A stretch of DNA of 64,000 bases from Salipiger marinus (GTDB lineage: Bacteria > Pseudomonadota > Alphaproteobacteria > Rhodobacterales > Rhodobacteraceae): NCBI RefSeq assembly GCF_900100085.1, contig NZ_FNEJ01000020.1:32699-96698 (forward strand). The letters run 5' to 3'. The position numbers and the translations under genes were made by a program. The stretch's first letter is position 1, and each line of letters starts with the position of its first letter. This document shows, piece after piece, positions 25,382 through 33,686 of this stretch. The notes below the pieces were generated by a model. The model was not told the DNA's origin. It made no database searches and worked only from the letters and a program-made list of their open reading frames with translations.

Positions 25382-25496
25382 ATCTGTCCCCTGATGTTGC
25401 AGGCCAAGCCTAGGGGAGATGCGGGGGGCTGGGAATATATCGGGCTATGCTATCTGACAGCCAGAGAATTTGCGAAACAAATAGTTCAGCAGACAG

Positions 25497-25529
25497 GCAA
25501 ACGCCCGCCCGGAGCGGTCCGGACGGGCG
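25497..25529 (-). terminator. Probable terminator after the carboxynorspermidine synthase gene
   Basis: Read on the minus strand, a 12-bp stem with one mismatch (CGCCCG.CCGGA arms) and a 4-nt loop is followed by a short TTTG run, about 35 nt after the stop at 25566. The T-tract is weak. The rest of the 184-bp gap between this gene and the CoA-transferase start shows only a low-GC stretch at 25430-25490 that may hold the CoA-transferase promoter. Confidence 0.5.
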
Positions 25530-25565
25530 GTTGTAAAAGCGCTGTGGCCTAGGCCCCGGCGGAGA

Positions 25566-26801
25566 TCAGGCGTTCCAAGGCCGGTCGCCCTGCGCGTCCT
25601 TGATGCGGGTGGGCAGGCCCATGCCGTCCAGCAAGGTGAAGAACGGTTTCGGATCCATCTCCTCGACATTCTTCATGGTGCCCGCGTCCCATTCGCCGGT
25701 CGCGACCAGCATGGCGGCGGCAACGGGGGGCACGCCTGCGGTGTAGCTGATGCCCTGACTGCCCACTTCTTCATAGGCGTCCTTGTGATCGGCGACGTTG
25801 TAGACAAAGATCTCGACCTCTTCGCCATCCTTCACGCCCTTGACCAGATCGCCGATGCAGGTCTTGCCGGTATAGTCGGGGGCCAGCGAGGCGGGATCGG
25901 GCAGCACGGCCTTCACCAGCTTGAGCGGCACGACCTTCTGCCCTTCGGCGGTGGTCACCGGCTGTTCCGACAGCAGGCCAAGGTTCTGCAGCACGGTGAA
26001 GACGTTGATGTAATGCTCGCCAAAGCCCATCCAGAAGCGCACATCGGCCTGCGGATAGTTGGTGGCCAGCGAATGCACCTCGTCATGGCCGGACTGATAG
26101 GCGCGCTGCGTGCCCACCACGGGCAGATCCCAGTCGCGCCCGCTTTCGAACATCCGGGTTTCCTTCCACTGCTGGTCTTCCCAGTAATAGACGGTGCCGG
26201 TGAATTCGCGGAAGTTGATCTCGGGGTCGAAATTCGTGGCGAAATACTTGCCGTGGGATCCGGCATTGATGTCCACGATGTCGATGCTTTTCACCTCGTC
26301 CATGCGGTCGATGGCAAAGCGGGCAAAGGCATTGACCACGCCCGGATCGAAGCCCGCGCCAAGGATCGCGGTCACGCCGCGTTCCGCGCAGAGATCGCGC
26401 TTCTTCCATTCGTAATTGCCATACCACGGCGGGATTTCGCAGATCTTGGCCGGATCTTCGTGGATCGCCGTGTCGATATAGGCGGCGCCCGTCTCCAGAC
26501 AGGCATCGAGCACGGTCATGTTCACGAAGGCCGAGCCCACATTGATGACGATCTGCGCGCCGGTGTCGCGGATCAGCGCGGCGACGGCGGCGCTGTCCAT
26601 CGCGTCGACCTGATGCGCCTTGAGCACGCCATCAGTTTTCATCGCGGCCTTGTCGCGGACCGTCTCAAGGATCGCCTCGCATTTGGAAAGCGTCCGGCTG
26701 GCGATGTGGATCTCGCCCAGCACATCGTTGTTCTGCGCGCATTTATGCGCCACGACCTGAGCGACGCCGCCTGCGCCGATGATGAGAACGTTGCGTTTCA
26801 A
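25566..26801 (-). CDS. Carboxynorspermidine synthase (saccharopine dehydrogenase family)
   Basis: A 411-residue NAD(P)-dependent reductive condensation enzyme. The Rossmann motif IIGAGGVAQVVAHKCAQN lies at 6-23, ASRTLSKCEAI binds the cofactor ribose region, and AAYIDTAIHEDP and GFDPGVVNAFARFA are typical of carboxy(nor)spermidine dehydrogenases. It joins aspartate semialdehyde with putrescine or diaminopropane to make carboxyspermidine or carboxynorspermidine. The decarboxylase lies 52 bp upstream in the same direction, so the two form the alternative polyamine route common in alphaproteobacteria. ATG has AAGGAGGTCCCTTGAG upstream. Which triamine is made cannot be told here. Confidence 0.85.
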   Translation of the reverse strand: MKRNVLIIGAGGVAQVVAHKCAQNNDVLGEIHIASRTLSKCEAILETVRDKAAMKTDGVLKAHQVDAMDSAAVAALIRDTGAQIVINVGSAFVNMTVLDACLETGAAYIDTAIHEDPAKICEIPPWYGNYEWKKRDLCAERGVTAILGAGFDPGVVNAFARFAIDRMDEVKSIDIVDINAGSHGKYFATNFDPEINFREFTGTVYYWEDQQWKETRMFESGRDWDLPVVGTQRAYQSGHDEVHSLATNYPQADVRFWMGFGEHYINVFTVLQNLGLLSEQPVTTAEGQKVVPLKLVKAVLPDPASLAPDYTGKTCIGDLVKGVKDGEEVEIFVYNVADHKDAYEEVGSQGISYTAGVPPVAAAMLVATGEWDAGTMKNVEEMDPKPFFTLLDGMGLPTRIKDAQGDRPWNA

Positions 26802-26853
26802 CTCAAGGGACCTCCTTCGTTATGTCCGGTTGGGGTGAAGCTGCGGCCACGCG

Positions 26854-27948
26854 TCACGACAGCGCGGCAGCAAAATCCTCATAGGTGAAGCCGCGCACCA
26901 GACGTTCGGTTCCGTCCAGTTCCCGGATGGCGATGGCGGGCATCTGCACGCCGTTGAACCAGTTCTTCTTGACCATGGTATAGCCCGCCGCGTCGTCGAT
27001 GCTGAGCCGGTCGCCCGGTTTCAGCGGCTGCGGAAAGCGGAATTCACCGAAAATGTCGCCCGCGAGGCAGGATTTTCCGCAGATCATCCACTCTTCGGGG
27101 CCCTCGTTCGGGAGCATCTTGGCGCTTTCGCGGTAGATCAGCAGATCAAGCATATGCGCCTCGATCGAGCTGTCGACGATGGCAAGGTTCTTGCCGTTAT
27201 GCAGCGTGTCGAGCACCGTCACCTCCAGCGTGGTCGACCGGGTGATCGCCGCTTCGCCGGGTTCCAGATAGACCTGCACCTCGTTTTCGCCCGCGAAGCG
27301 CTTCAGCCGTTCGGCGAGCCGGTCCAGCGGATAGCCCTCGCCGGTGAAATGGATGCCGCCGCCAAGGCTGATCCATTCCATCTGGCGGATCAGGGGGCCA
27401 AAGCGCTGTTCGATGCGGTCCAGCATGGCGTCGAACCGCGCAAAATCGGCGTTTTCGCAGTTGTTATGGAACATGAAGCCGCTGATCTGGTCCAGCACGG
27501 GCGCGATGGTTTCGGGATCATGTTCCCCCAGCCGCGAAAAGGGCCGCGCCGGATCCGCCAGATCGAAGCTGGAGGTCGAGACGCCGGGATTGACGCGCAG
27601 CCCGCGCGTATGCCCGCGCGACACCGCTTCGAACCGCTGCAGCTGTGCTGCGGTGTTGAAGATGACCTTGTCCGAAGAGGCCAGCACCTCGTCAATCTCG
27701 TGATCGGCCCAAGCCACGGAATAGGCGTGGGTTTCGCCCGGAAACTTTTCACGCCCCAGCTTCACCTCGAAGAGCGAGCTGGAGGTGGTGCCATCCATAT
27801 ACTCGCTCATCATGTCAAAGACCGACCATGTGGCGAAACATTTCAGCGCCAGCAGCGCCTTGGCGCCGGAGGCCTCGCGCAGCGTCGCGATCTTTTCAAG
27901 GTTGGGCAGCAGGCGGGACTTGTCGATCAGGTAATAGGGCGTCTGCAT
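26854..27948 (-). CDS. nspC: Carboxynorspermidine decarboxylase (NspC)
   Basis: A 364-residue fold-type III PLP decarboxylase. The PLP lysine is K36 in LLALKCFATW. Further family motifs are SSLFEVKLGRE, GLRVNPGVSTSSFDLADPARPFSRLGEH, FHNNCENADFARFD, WISLGGGIHFTGEGYPLD and the second-subunit cysteine region GKSCLAGDIFGEF. It removes the carboxyl group from carboxy(nor)spermidine. MQTPYYLIDKS is the family N-terminus; the open frame upstream is not homologous. It is the first gene of the two-gene polyamine unit. The adjacent upstream terminator at 28049 belongs to the glycosyltransferase gene. Confidence 0.9.
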   Translation of the reverse strand: MQTPYYLIDKSRLLPNLEKIATLREASGAKALLALKCFATWSVFDMMSEYMDGTTSSSLFEVKLGREKFPGETHAYSVAWADHEIDEVLASSDKVIFNTAAQLQRFEAVSRGHTRGLRVNPGVSTSSFDLADPARPFSRLGEHDPETIAPVLDQISGFMFHNNCENADFARFDAMLDRIEQRFGPLIRQMEWISLGGGIHFTGEGYPLDRLAERLKRFAGENEVQVYLEPGEAAITRSTTLEVTVLDTLHNGKNLAIVDSSIEAHMLDLLIYRESAKMLPNEGPEEWMICGKSCLAGDIFGEFRFPQPLKPGDRLSIDDAAGYTMVKKNWFNGVQMPAIAIRELDGTERLVRGFTYEDFAAALS

Positions 27949-28048
27949 GGCGTGGCGCCTCCGGTCATGGGCGGTCGATTGGAAACAGGCGCTATACGCG
28001 CTCCTGCACCGCAAAACAATGGTCTGTCATCATGTCAGCGGGGTGACG

Positions 28049-28086
28049 AAAAAAAAGACAGGTGCCCGGGGGTTTGGGCACCTGTC
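28049..28086 (-). terminator. Strong intrinsic terminator of the glycosyltransferase gene
   Basis: On the minus strand GACAGGTGCCC, an 8-nt loop and GGGCACCTGTC form an 11-bp perfect stem followed by eight T residues. It begins 57 nt after the glycosyltransferase stop. Confidence 0.9.
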
Positions 28087-28142
28087 CTGGTCAGGAGGTC
28101 GGCCGGGCCTGTCCGGCCGCCCCCTATGCGATGGGCCGTGGT

Positions 28143-29057
28143 TTAGTGGCAGAACAGCGCGGTGCGCAGCGGGCGCGGCAGCAGCGGGGCCACGAAGGCG
28201 CCGCACAGCGTTTCCGCACCGCGGCGCAGATCCGAGAACCAGCCGCGCGGGCTTTCGCAGAACCCGGCGCAGGCAAGCCGCAGCGCCTGCATCGGCGGGG
28301 CGCCCACGCGCAGGGCGCGGCGGGCAAGATGGCGCAGATGGATCGCCTCGGCGCGGCGGTCACTGAAGACGCCGTAGCGCGCGGCGGTGGCCAGCGCCAC
28401 GCGCCGCCCTTCCTTGACGCCGGTCACATCCATGGACAGGCCCGTCGGATTGGTGCGGAACTGCACCAGCGCCTCGTCCAGACCGACCATGCGGTGTCCG
28501 TCCCCCACCAGCCGGATCAGCCATTCCAGATCCTCGGCATGGGTCATGTCTTCGTTGAAGCCGCCGCTGGCGGCCAGCACTTCGGCCCGGACCGCGACAT
28601 TGGACATGGTGCAGACCGGATTGTCCTGCACCAGCCGCGCCACGGTCAGATCGCCCCCCGGCACGCTGGTCACGCTGCAGATCTGCGGACCGTTGCAGAA
28701 TTCCACGCGGGCATAGGCGGCATCGATGCTGCTGTCGCGGAACAGCTCGTCCAGACGGGCCAGCTTTTCCGGGTGCCAGATGTCATCCGCGTCGCAGAAG
28801 GCGATGATGTCGCCATTGGCGTAATCGATCGCCATGTTGCGGGCCGCCGCCTGTCCCACGCCCTGATTTTCAAGGAAGATGAACCGCGGATCCCCGCGCG
28901 AGGCGCAGACCGCTGCCAGCCGCGTGTCGTCGTAGGACGCATCATCAATGATCAGGACTTCCCAGTCCCCCTCGGTCTGTGCGCGCAGACTGTCGATCGT
29001 TTCAGAGATGGTGAAAGCGGCATTGTAGCAGGGCACGACGATGGAAAAGCGGGGCAT
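28143..29057 (-). CDS. Family 2 glycosyltransferase
   Basis: A 304-residue GT-A fold enzyme. It begins MPRFSIVVPCYNAAFTISETIDSLRAQTEGDWEVLIIDDAS (nucleotide-sugar binding), followed by NQGVGQAAARNMAIDYANGDIIAFCDADDIWHPEKL with the DAD/DADD metal motif near residue 90, and an acceptor-side MTHAEDLEWLIRLVG (ED-type catalytic Asp). It lacks membrane helices and should act on the inner face of the membrane in surface polysaccharide or glycolipid modification. It has its own terminator and no other glycan genes nearby. The start is ATG at 29057, with AAAGG 9 nt upstream; longer frames are not homologous. Confidence 0.88.
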   Translation of the reverse strand: MPRFSIVVPCYNAAFTISETIDSLRAQTEGDWEVLIIDDASYDDTRLAAVCASRGDPRFIFLENQGVGQAAARNMAIDYANGDIIAFCDADDIWHPEKLARLDELFRDSSIDAAYARVEFCNGPQICSVTSVPGGDLTVARLVQDNPVCTMSNVAVRAEVLAASGGFNEDMTHAEDLEWLIRLVGDGHRMVGLDEALVQFRTNPTGLSMDVTGVKEGRRVALATAARYGVFSDRRAEAIHLRHLARRALRVGAPPMQALRLACAGFCESPRGWFSDLRRGAETLCGAFVAPLLPRPLRTALFCH

Positions 29058-29353
29058 GTCAACAAACCTTTGCGCACAGCAAGCGAACGACGGGATCAGG
29101 CGCGAACCGGGTGAGGCAGGGAGCAGGACGGACCCGCCCCCCCGGTTGCGCCAAATATGTGTAGGACGGCACCCGTGGCATTCCGGACGCGACGCTTGGG
29201 CAAGCAAGGCCGGGTCCGAAGGCTGGGGCGCATCGTCATGAGGCGGGCTCCGTAGGGCGCGGGCGCCAGTCAGCCCGCCCCCCTTTCTACCAATGCGCGT
29301 ATTAAAATGTCGTTTGCGCCACTGGAGAGTCTCCACACCCATGCGCACAGCCC

Positions 29354-29371
29354 CCTACCCGAAGGGGTAGG
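29354..29371. promoter_or_regulatory. 18-bp dyad CCTACCCGAAGGGGTAGG
   Basis: Seven-base arms CCTACCC/GGGTAGG flank GAAG. An almost identical sequence (16 of 18 bases) lies at 32774-32791, at the other end of the kinase operon. The paired placement around a two-component system suggests binding sites for the adjacent LuxR-type response regulator. Inference only. Confidence 0.5.
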
Positions 29372-29516
29372 ATCTCCTGCCCATCATGACTTGGAACAAA
29401 TCCGCAGAATCGGCTTTCCGCCCCTGTTCGCGCGGGATCAGGCGCGCTGCGCGCCAGCGCGTGCGCACGCCTCGAGTCGCCCCGCCCGGCGCAAAACATC
29501 AAGCAGCTGATTCCCA

Positions 29517-29548
29517 AAGAAAAACCGCCCGGATGCGGATCCGGGCGG
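29517..29548 (-). terminator. Intrinsic terminator of the hybrid kinase gene
   Basis: On the minus strand CCGCCCGGAT, a 4-nt loop and ATCCGGGCGG give a 10-bp perfect stem followed by TTTTTC, 30 nt after the kinase stop. Confidence 0.85.
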
Positions 29549-29578
29549 CTGTCTGGGACATGTCCCGGCAGGCAGAAG

Positions 29579-32188
29579 TCAGGCGGCGGCCATCCGCGCC
29601 TCTAGCTCGGCGCGGCTGCGGTTCCAGAGCGGCTGCAGCGCGGCCAGATCACCCTGCGCCGGCCGCTCGCCCCGCTTGATCCGCGCCTCGATCCGGATCA
29701 GCGCCGCACGCATGGCCTCGGCGCCAAAGGTGCCGCAGGATCCGGCGCATTTATGTGCGGTCGCCGCCAGATCCGCCGCATCCGGCCCGGATTTGGCCAG
29801 CGTGATCACGGCATCATCCATCTCGTCAAAGAACCGCGCCAGCAGCCGCGCGCCCGCTTCCTGCGGAACGTTGCGATGGAAATGCGCCAGCACCGTATCG
29901 TCGATCAGCGGCTCGCTGGCGGGCGCGGCCTCCACGGCGGGGGTTTCGGCGTTTTCCCCGGCAGCGGCGGCACGCAGCGTCGCAAGCAGCTTCTGCCGCT
30001 CCACCGGCTTGTTCAGACAGGCCTCCATCCCCAGCCGGTGAAAGCGCGCGCGCTCTTCGGGCAGGGCATGCGCGGTCAGCGCCACGATCGGCGTGTTGCG
30101 AGAGGCGCCATCGCCGCCGCGGATGTGCTGCACCGCCTCGGTGCCGTCCATGATCGGCATGGAGATGTCCATCAGGATCACGTCAAACCTGTGCCGCGCC
30201 GCCTGATCGACGCCTTCGCGGCCATTCTCCGCCTCGACCACCGAATGCCCCGCCGAATCCAGCATCTCGCGCACGATGAAGCGGTTGATCTCGTTGTCCT
30301 CGACCAGCAGCACGTCGAGCGGCGCGCCAGTATCCTCGGGGGCGGACCATGCCTCGACCAGACGTTCGACCACGGCCTGCGTCGGCGCCAGCGGCACGCG
30401 GAACCAGAACAGGCTGCCCTCGCCCGGCTCGCTTTCCGCGCCGATCTCGCCGCCCATCAGCTTGACGAACCGCCGCGCGATGCCCAGCCCCAGCCCGGTC
30501 CCGCCGGTTTCCCGCGCATAAGACGAATCCAGCGTCTCGAAATCGTTGAAGACGCGCTCCAGATCTTCCTCGGCGATGCCGATGCCGCTGTCGGAGACGC
30601 GGAATTCCACCATGCTCTCGGCGCCGGGCAGACATTCCACCTCCACCTCGATCTCGCCCTGACGGGTGAACTTCGCGGCATTGCCGACAAGGTTCAGCAG
30701 CACATGGCGCAGACGGCGCATGTCGCCCTCGACCCCGTCGCGCGGCGCGCCCACCCATTGCCAGCTCAGCGTGTTGCCATAGCTTTCCGCAACCGGGCCC
30801 GCCGTGTGCATCACCCCGTCCAGAAGCTGCGTGATCGAGAAGGGTTCGGATTCCGCCTTCATCTTGCCGGCCTCGAACTTGGCCAGATCCAGCACGTCAT
30901 TGACCAGCCCCAAGAGCAGCTCGCCCGAGGCCTGCATCCGCTCCAGCAGATCGGCCTGACGCGGGCTGAGCGGCTGGTCATGCAGCAGCTGCATGGTGCC
31001 CAGCAGACCGTTCAGCGGCGTGCGCATCTCGTGGCTCATGACGGCAAGGAATTCCGACTTCACCCGTTCGCCCGCCAGCGCGCGGTCCCGCGCCTCGCGC
31101 AGTTCGGCCTCGTCATTCTTGCGGCGCGAGATGTCGCGGATATAGGCGACATACAGCGGCAGCCCCGCCTCGGAACGATCAATGGCGAATTCCGCCGGGA
31201 AAAGCCGCCCGTCGCGCGACCGCACCGTCACCTCGAAATGCCGCTCTTCCAGACGCGGACGGCGCAGCTGTTCGGCGAAGGCGAAGGCGCCGTGGCGCTG
31301 CGCCTCGGCCTCGTCATGCGGCAGCAGCAGATGCATGGCGGACCGCCCCCGCGCCTCGGCGCGGGTATAGCCGAACATGCGCTCCGCCGCCGGGTTGAAT
31401 TCGCGGATCGCCCCGGACTTGTCGAACACCACGATGGCATTGGGCGAGGTTTCGACGATGGTCCGCATCCGGCCCGCCGCACTTTCCACCTGATGCGCCC
31501 GGCCCTGCGCCAGCCGGAACAGCCGGAACAGCGTGAAGGCCACCATGGCCAGCGCCACGAACAGCACCGCCAGCACGATGCCCAGATAGGCCAGAAGCTG
31601 CATCACCCCTTCGCGCCGGTCGTCGGAAATCCCGGCATAGGCGGTCAGCGCCGCCAGCGAGAACGAGCGCACATCCTCGTTCACCTGTTCCGCGCGCTCG
31701 GCCAGAAGGGGCAGCGACGCGCGCAGGTCGGCATCGGGGGAATCTATGAAGGGCACGCTTTCAGAGAGAAAATCCCGCACCCGGGTGCGCGGCCCCCTAA
31801 ACTGCGGATCGTCGCGCATGGCGCGATACATCTCGCCGCTTTCGATGGTGGCCATGCGGCTGTAGAACACGTCAAAGCGGCGGCGCACGCTTTCCAGCGC
31901 GGTGGGATCCTCCTCGGCGTCCCGCAGCGCGATCCGGAACCGCAGGAATTCTACGTCCGCCTGCGCAAGGCTCCACTGGACGTTGTCGGAATTTGCGGTG
32001 GACAGATCGTCCACCCCGCGCAGGACCAGAAGCGCCATCCACGCGACAAGGGCCACAGACAGAACGAGAGCGGCTGTCGCCGCTCCCGTCTGGACCCATC
32101 CGGTCCGGCGGTTGGAAAAATCGTCGTAGCCGGCCAATTCGCTAATCCCGGGAGCATGAAACCTGCCTCCCGGTTTACTCAACCACAA
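29579..32188 (-). CDS. Hybrid sensor histidine kinase (TM-PAS-HisKA-HATPase-REC-HPt)
   Basis: A protein of about 869 residues. Two membrane helices (about 35-57 and 197-222) flank a periplasmic helical sensor of about 140 residues. PAS follows near 240-355 (SPNAIVVFDKSGAIREFNPAAERMFGYT), HisKA has H386 in VMSHEMRTPLNGLLG, HATPase shows NLVGNAAKF, DSGIGI and GTGLGLGIARRF, the receiver has VLLVEDNEINR and VILMDISMPIMDG (phosphoacceptor Asp), and the C-terminal HPt has ATAHKCAGSCGTFGA. This is a complete phosphorelay chain. The only start that keeps the frame is TTG near 32188, overlapping the end of the molybdopterin-fold gene by 14 bp; a later start cannot be excluded. The likely partner is the divergent response regulator at 33012. 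Confidence 0.9.
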   Translation of the reverse strand: MWLSKPGGRFHAPGISELAGYDDFSNRRTGWVQTGAATAALVLSVALVAWMALLVLRGVDDLSTANSDNVQWSLAQADVEFLRFRIALRDAEEDPTALESVRRRFDVFYSRMATIESGEMYRAMRDDPQFRGPRTRVRDFLSESVPFIDSPDADLRASLPLLAERAEQVNEDVRSFSLAALTAYAGISDDRREGVMQLLAYLGIVLAVLFVALAMVAFTLFRLFRLAQGRAHQVESAAGRMRTIVETSPNAIVVFDKSGAIREFNPAAERMFGYTRAEARGRSAMHLLLPHDEAEAQRHGAFAFAEQLRRPRLEERHFEVTVRSRDGRLFPAEFAIDRSEAGLPLYVAYIRDISRRKNDEAELREARDRALAGERVKSEFLAVMSHEMRTPLNGLLGTMQLLHDQPLSPRQADLLERMQASGELLLGLVNDVLDLAKFEAGKMKAESEPFSITQLLDGVMHTAGPVAESYGNTLSWQWVGAPRDGVEGDMRRLRHVLLNLVGNAAKFTRQGEIEVEVECLPGAESMVEFRVSDSGIGIAEEDLERVFNDFETLDSSYARETGGTGLGLGIARRFVKLMGGEIGAESEPGEGSLFWFRVPLAPTQAVVERLVEAWSAPEDTGAPLDVLLVEDNEINRFIVREMLDSAGHSVVEAENGREGVDQAARHRFDVILMDISMPIMDGTEAVQHIRGGDGASRNTPIVALTAHALPEERARFHRLGMEACLNKPVERQKLLATLRAAAAGENAETPAVEAAPASEPLIDDTVLAHFHRNVPQEAGARLLARFFDEMDDAVITLAKSGPDAADLAATAHKCAGSCGTFGAEAMRAALIRIEARIKRGERPAQGDLAALQPLWNRSRAELEARMAAA

Positions 32189-32696
32189 CGATGCGGTCCA
32201 GTTGCCAAATACTGCGGGAGTAGATGACTTCCGACTGGTAGCTGGCGTTCAGGTCGTAGGGGTAGACCACCCAGAGCGGGCCCTTGTCGCGGACGGGCAT
32301 TTCCTCGCCGTCGTTGAGATAGGCAAGAATGGGGCCGTCCTGCACCCAGTCCTCGCGCGGGATGTCCACCGCGTAATCGTTGATCGCCGTGGCCTTCATC
32401 GAACTGCCCGTGGCGCCCACGGCCTCCATCAGCTCCGACAGCGGCACGCCGGTGAAGGTCTGCGGCCCCTCTGTCCAGATGGTCGAGGTGGTGAAGGTCA
32501 CCGTCTCCATGCTTTCCAGCATTGCCCGGTCAAAAACCGCAGCTTCGTCTTGATTTGTCACGGAAATTTCTCCCGTGACGGTCAGCAGCGGCTCACCTTC
32601 CGGCATGGGCAGGGCCTCCTGCGCGGCCACGGGTGGCGCCACCAGCAGAACCAGCGTCGTGAACACGGTCAGGAAAGGGCGGGCAAGGAGGGACAT
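32175..32696 (-). CDS. Exported molybdopterin-binding-fold protein without cysteine
   Basis: A 173-residue protein with a signal peptide (MSLLARPFLTVFTTLVLLVAPPVAA) and a domain resembling the oxidoreductase molybdopterin-binding (SUOX-type) fold: LLTVTGEISVTN, TIWTEGPQTFTGVPLSELMEAVG, ATAINDYAVDIPREDW and MPVRDKGPLWVVYPYD. The whole chain has no cysteine, so the Cys ligand used by sulfite-oxidase-like enzymes is absent and catalysis is unlikely. It overlaps the histidine kinase by 14 bp, so it is best read as a periplasmic ligand-sensing partner of the kinase (inference). Confidence 0.8.
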   Translation of the reverse strand: MSLLARPFLTVFTTLVLLVAPPVAAQEALPMPEGEPLLTVTGEISVTNQDEAAVFDRAMLESMETVTFTTSTIWTEGPQTFTGVPLSELMEAVGATGSSMKATAINDYAVDIPREDWVQDGPILAYLNDGEEMPVRDKGPLWVVYPYDLNASYQSEVIYSRSIWQLDRIVVVE

Positions 32697-33011
32697 GGTT
32701 TCGGATCCTCTGGGGCTTATTGTCTTTTCGCACAGAACCGTTATTCAGTGTTATAGGTGCAAAGGGACTGTATCCTACCCGAACGGATAGGCACCGCACC
32801 TAAAGACCTTGGCAGAACACCATCTTCCTGTCTTGTTCCGCCCCTCTCCACAACGTGGCCCCGGGGTTGCAAAGATCGAACCAGCGCCGGTCGCTGTCTT
32901 CCCTGCCGCAAGGATTAACCATAAAATGACCGCATTTGCCTGTTCTGAAAAGAATGTCGTTTACCTTTGACGACCCAGTGATTCGTCCAGTAGGTGCAAG
33001 GAGAGTAGTAA
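32697..33011. other. 315-bp divergent intergenic region
   Basis: The control region between the kinase operon (leftward) and the response regulator (rightward). It holds the 18-bp dyad at 32774-32791, a run of lower GC content and the AAGGAGAG ribosome site of the regulator. No protein gene or stable RNA structure is evident beyond the dyad. Confidence 0.55.
32774..32791. promoter_or_regulatory. 18-bp dyad CCTACCCGAACGGATAGG upstream of the kinase operon
   Basis: It lies about 78 bp upstream of the molybdopterin-fold gene and 220 bp upstream of the response regulator, and matches 29354-29371 at 16 of 18 positions. The position suits activator or repressor binding for the divergent promoters. 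Confidence 0.5.
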
Positions 33012-33674
33012 ATGAATGTTCAGCGGGACGTGCAGGCCATGCAAAAAAACTCCGGCGCAATGCGCGTCCTGATCGCGGACGACCACGATCTGCTGCGCGA
33101 CACCCTGGAGGTTTTTCTGGAAGGTGAGGGAAATTTCGAGACGGTGACCGTCGCCACCTTCGCCGAGGCCGAAAATCTGTGCCTGCGCGGCGACCGGTTC
33201 GATCTGGTGCTGCTCGACTATTCCATGCCCGGCATGAACGGGCTCGAAGGTCTGAAGCGGATGCTGGATCTGAACGGCGAACGCCGCGTCGCCATCATCT
33301 CCGGCACCGCCAACCGCGAAATCGCCGAACAGGCGCTGGCGGCGGGCGCCGCAGGCTTCCTGCCCAAGACGCTGTCGGGCAAGTCGCTGGTCAATGCCGT
33401 GCGCTTCATGGCCATGGGCGAACAATACGCCCCGCTCGATTTCATGCGCGCCGAGGACGAGGCCGCCAGCAACCCGCTGGCCGAACGCCTGTCGCGCCGC
33501 GAGCTTGAGGTGCTGGAAGGCCTGACGCTGGGCAAGTCCAACAAGGAAATCGCCCGCGATCTGGATCTGCGCGAACCCACCGTCAAGCTGCACGTCAAGA
33601 CGCTCTATCGCAAGATCGGCGCCTCGAACCGCACGCAGGCGGCGATGATCGCCAAGGAGGCCGGGCTGTTCTGA
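33012..33674 (+). CDS. LuxR/NarL-type response regulator
   Basis: A 220-residue response regulator. The receiver domain has the acidic pair D23/D24 (VLIADDHD), phosphoacceptor D69 (LVLLDYSMPGMNG) and the conserved Lys in GFLPKTLSG. The C-terminal LuxR-type helix-turn-helix is LSRRELEVLEGLTLGKSNKEIARDLDLREPTVKLHVKTLYRKIGASNRTQAAMIAKE. ATG is preceded by AAGGAGAGTAGTAA. It is divergent from the kinase/molybdopterin-fold operon, its probable phosphodonor; the HPt domain of the kinase would transfer to D69. It converges on the ABC permease gene 12 bp downstream. Confidence 0.93.
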   Translation: MNVQRDVQAMQKNSGAMRVLIADDHDLLRDTLEVFLEGEGNFETVTVATFAEAENLCLRGDRFDLVLLDYSMPGMNGLEGLKRMLDLNGERRVAIISGTANREIAEQALAAGAAGFLPKTLSGKSLVNAVRFMAMGEQYAPLDFMRAEDEAASNPLAERLSRRELEVLEGLTLGKSNKEIARDLDLREPTVKLHVKTLYRKIGASNRTQAAMIAKEAGLF

Positions 33675-33686
33675 GCCCGCGCCGCC

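Larger units (their letters stand above)
29058..29578. other. 521-bp gene-less region with a dyad and a terminator
   Basis: No convincing protein gene is seen; the short frames here lack family resemblance and ribosome sites. The region holds the kinase terminator (29517-29548), an 18-bp dyad (29354-29371) and presumably the glycosyltransferase promoter. Base composition is less GC-rich around 29290-29420, so an undetected small RNA is possible. Confidence 0.5.

Noticed and set aside
23027..25552. An 841-codon plus-strand open frame opposite the dehydrogenase and CoA-transferase
   Set aside because: His/Gln/Arg-rich shadow of two clear minus-strand enzymes; it ignores their boundary and has no homology features.
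29302..29517. Small open frames on both strands in the gene-less region after the kinase
   Set aside because: No ribosome sites or family resemblance; they overlap a dyad and a terminator, and their codon use is unlike that of neighbours.
29753..32227. An 824-codon plus-strand open frame opposite the hybrid kinase
   Set aside because: Antisense shadow; all kinase, receiver and HPt motifs are on the minus strand.
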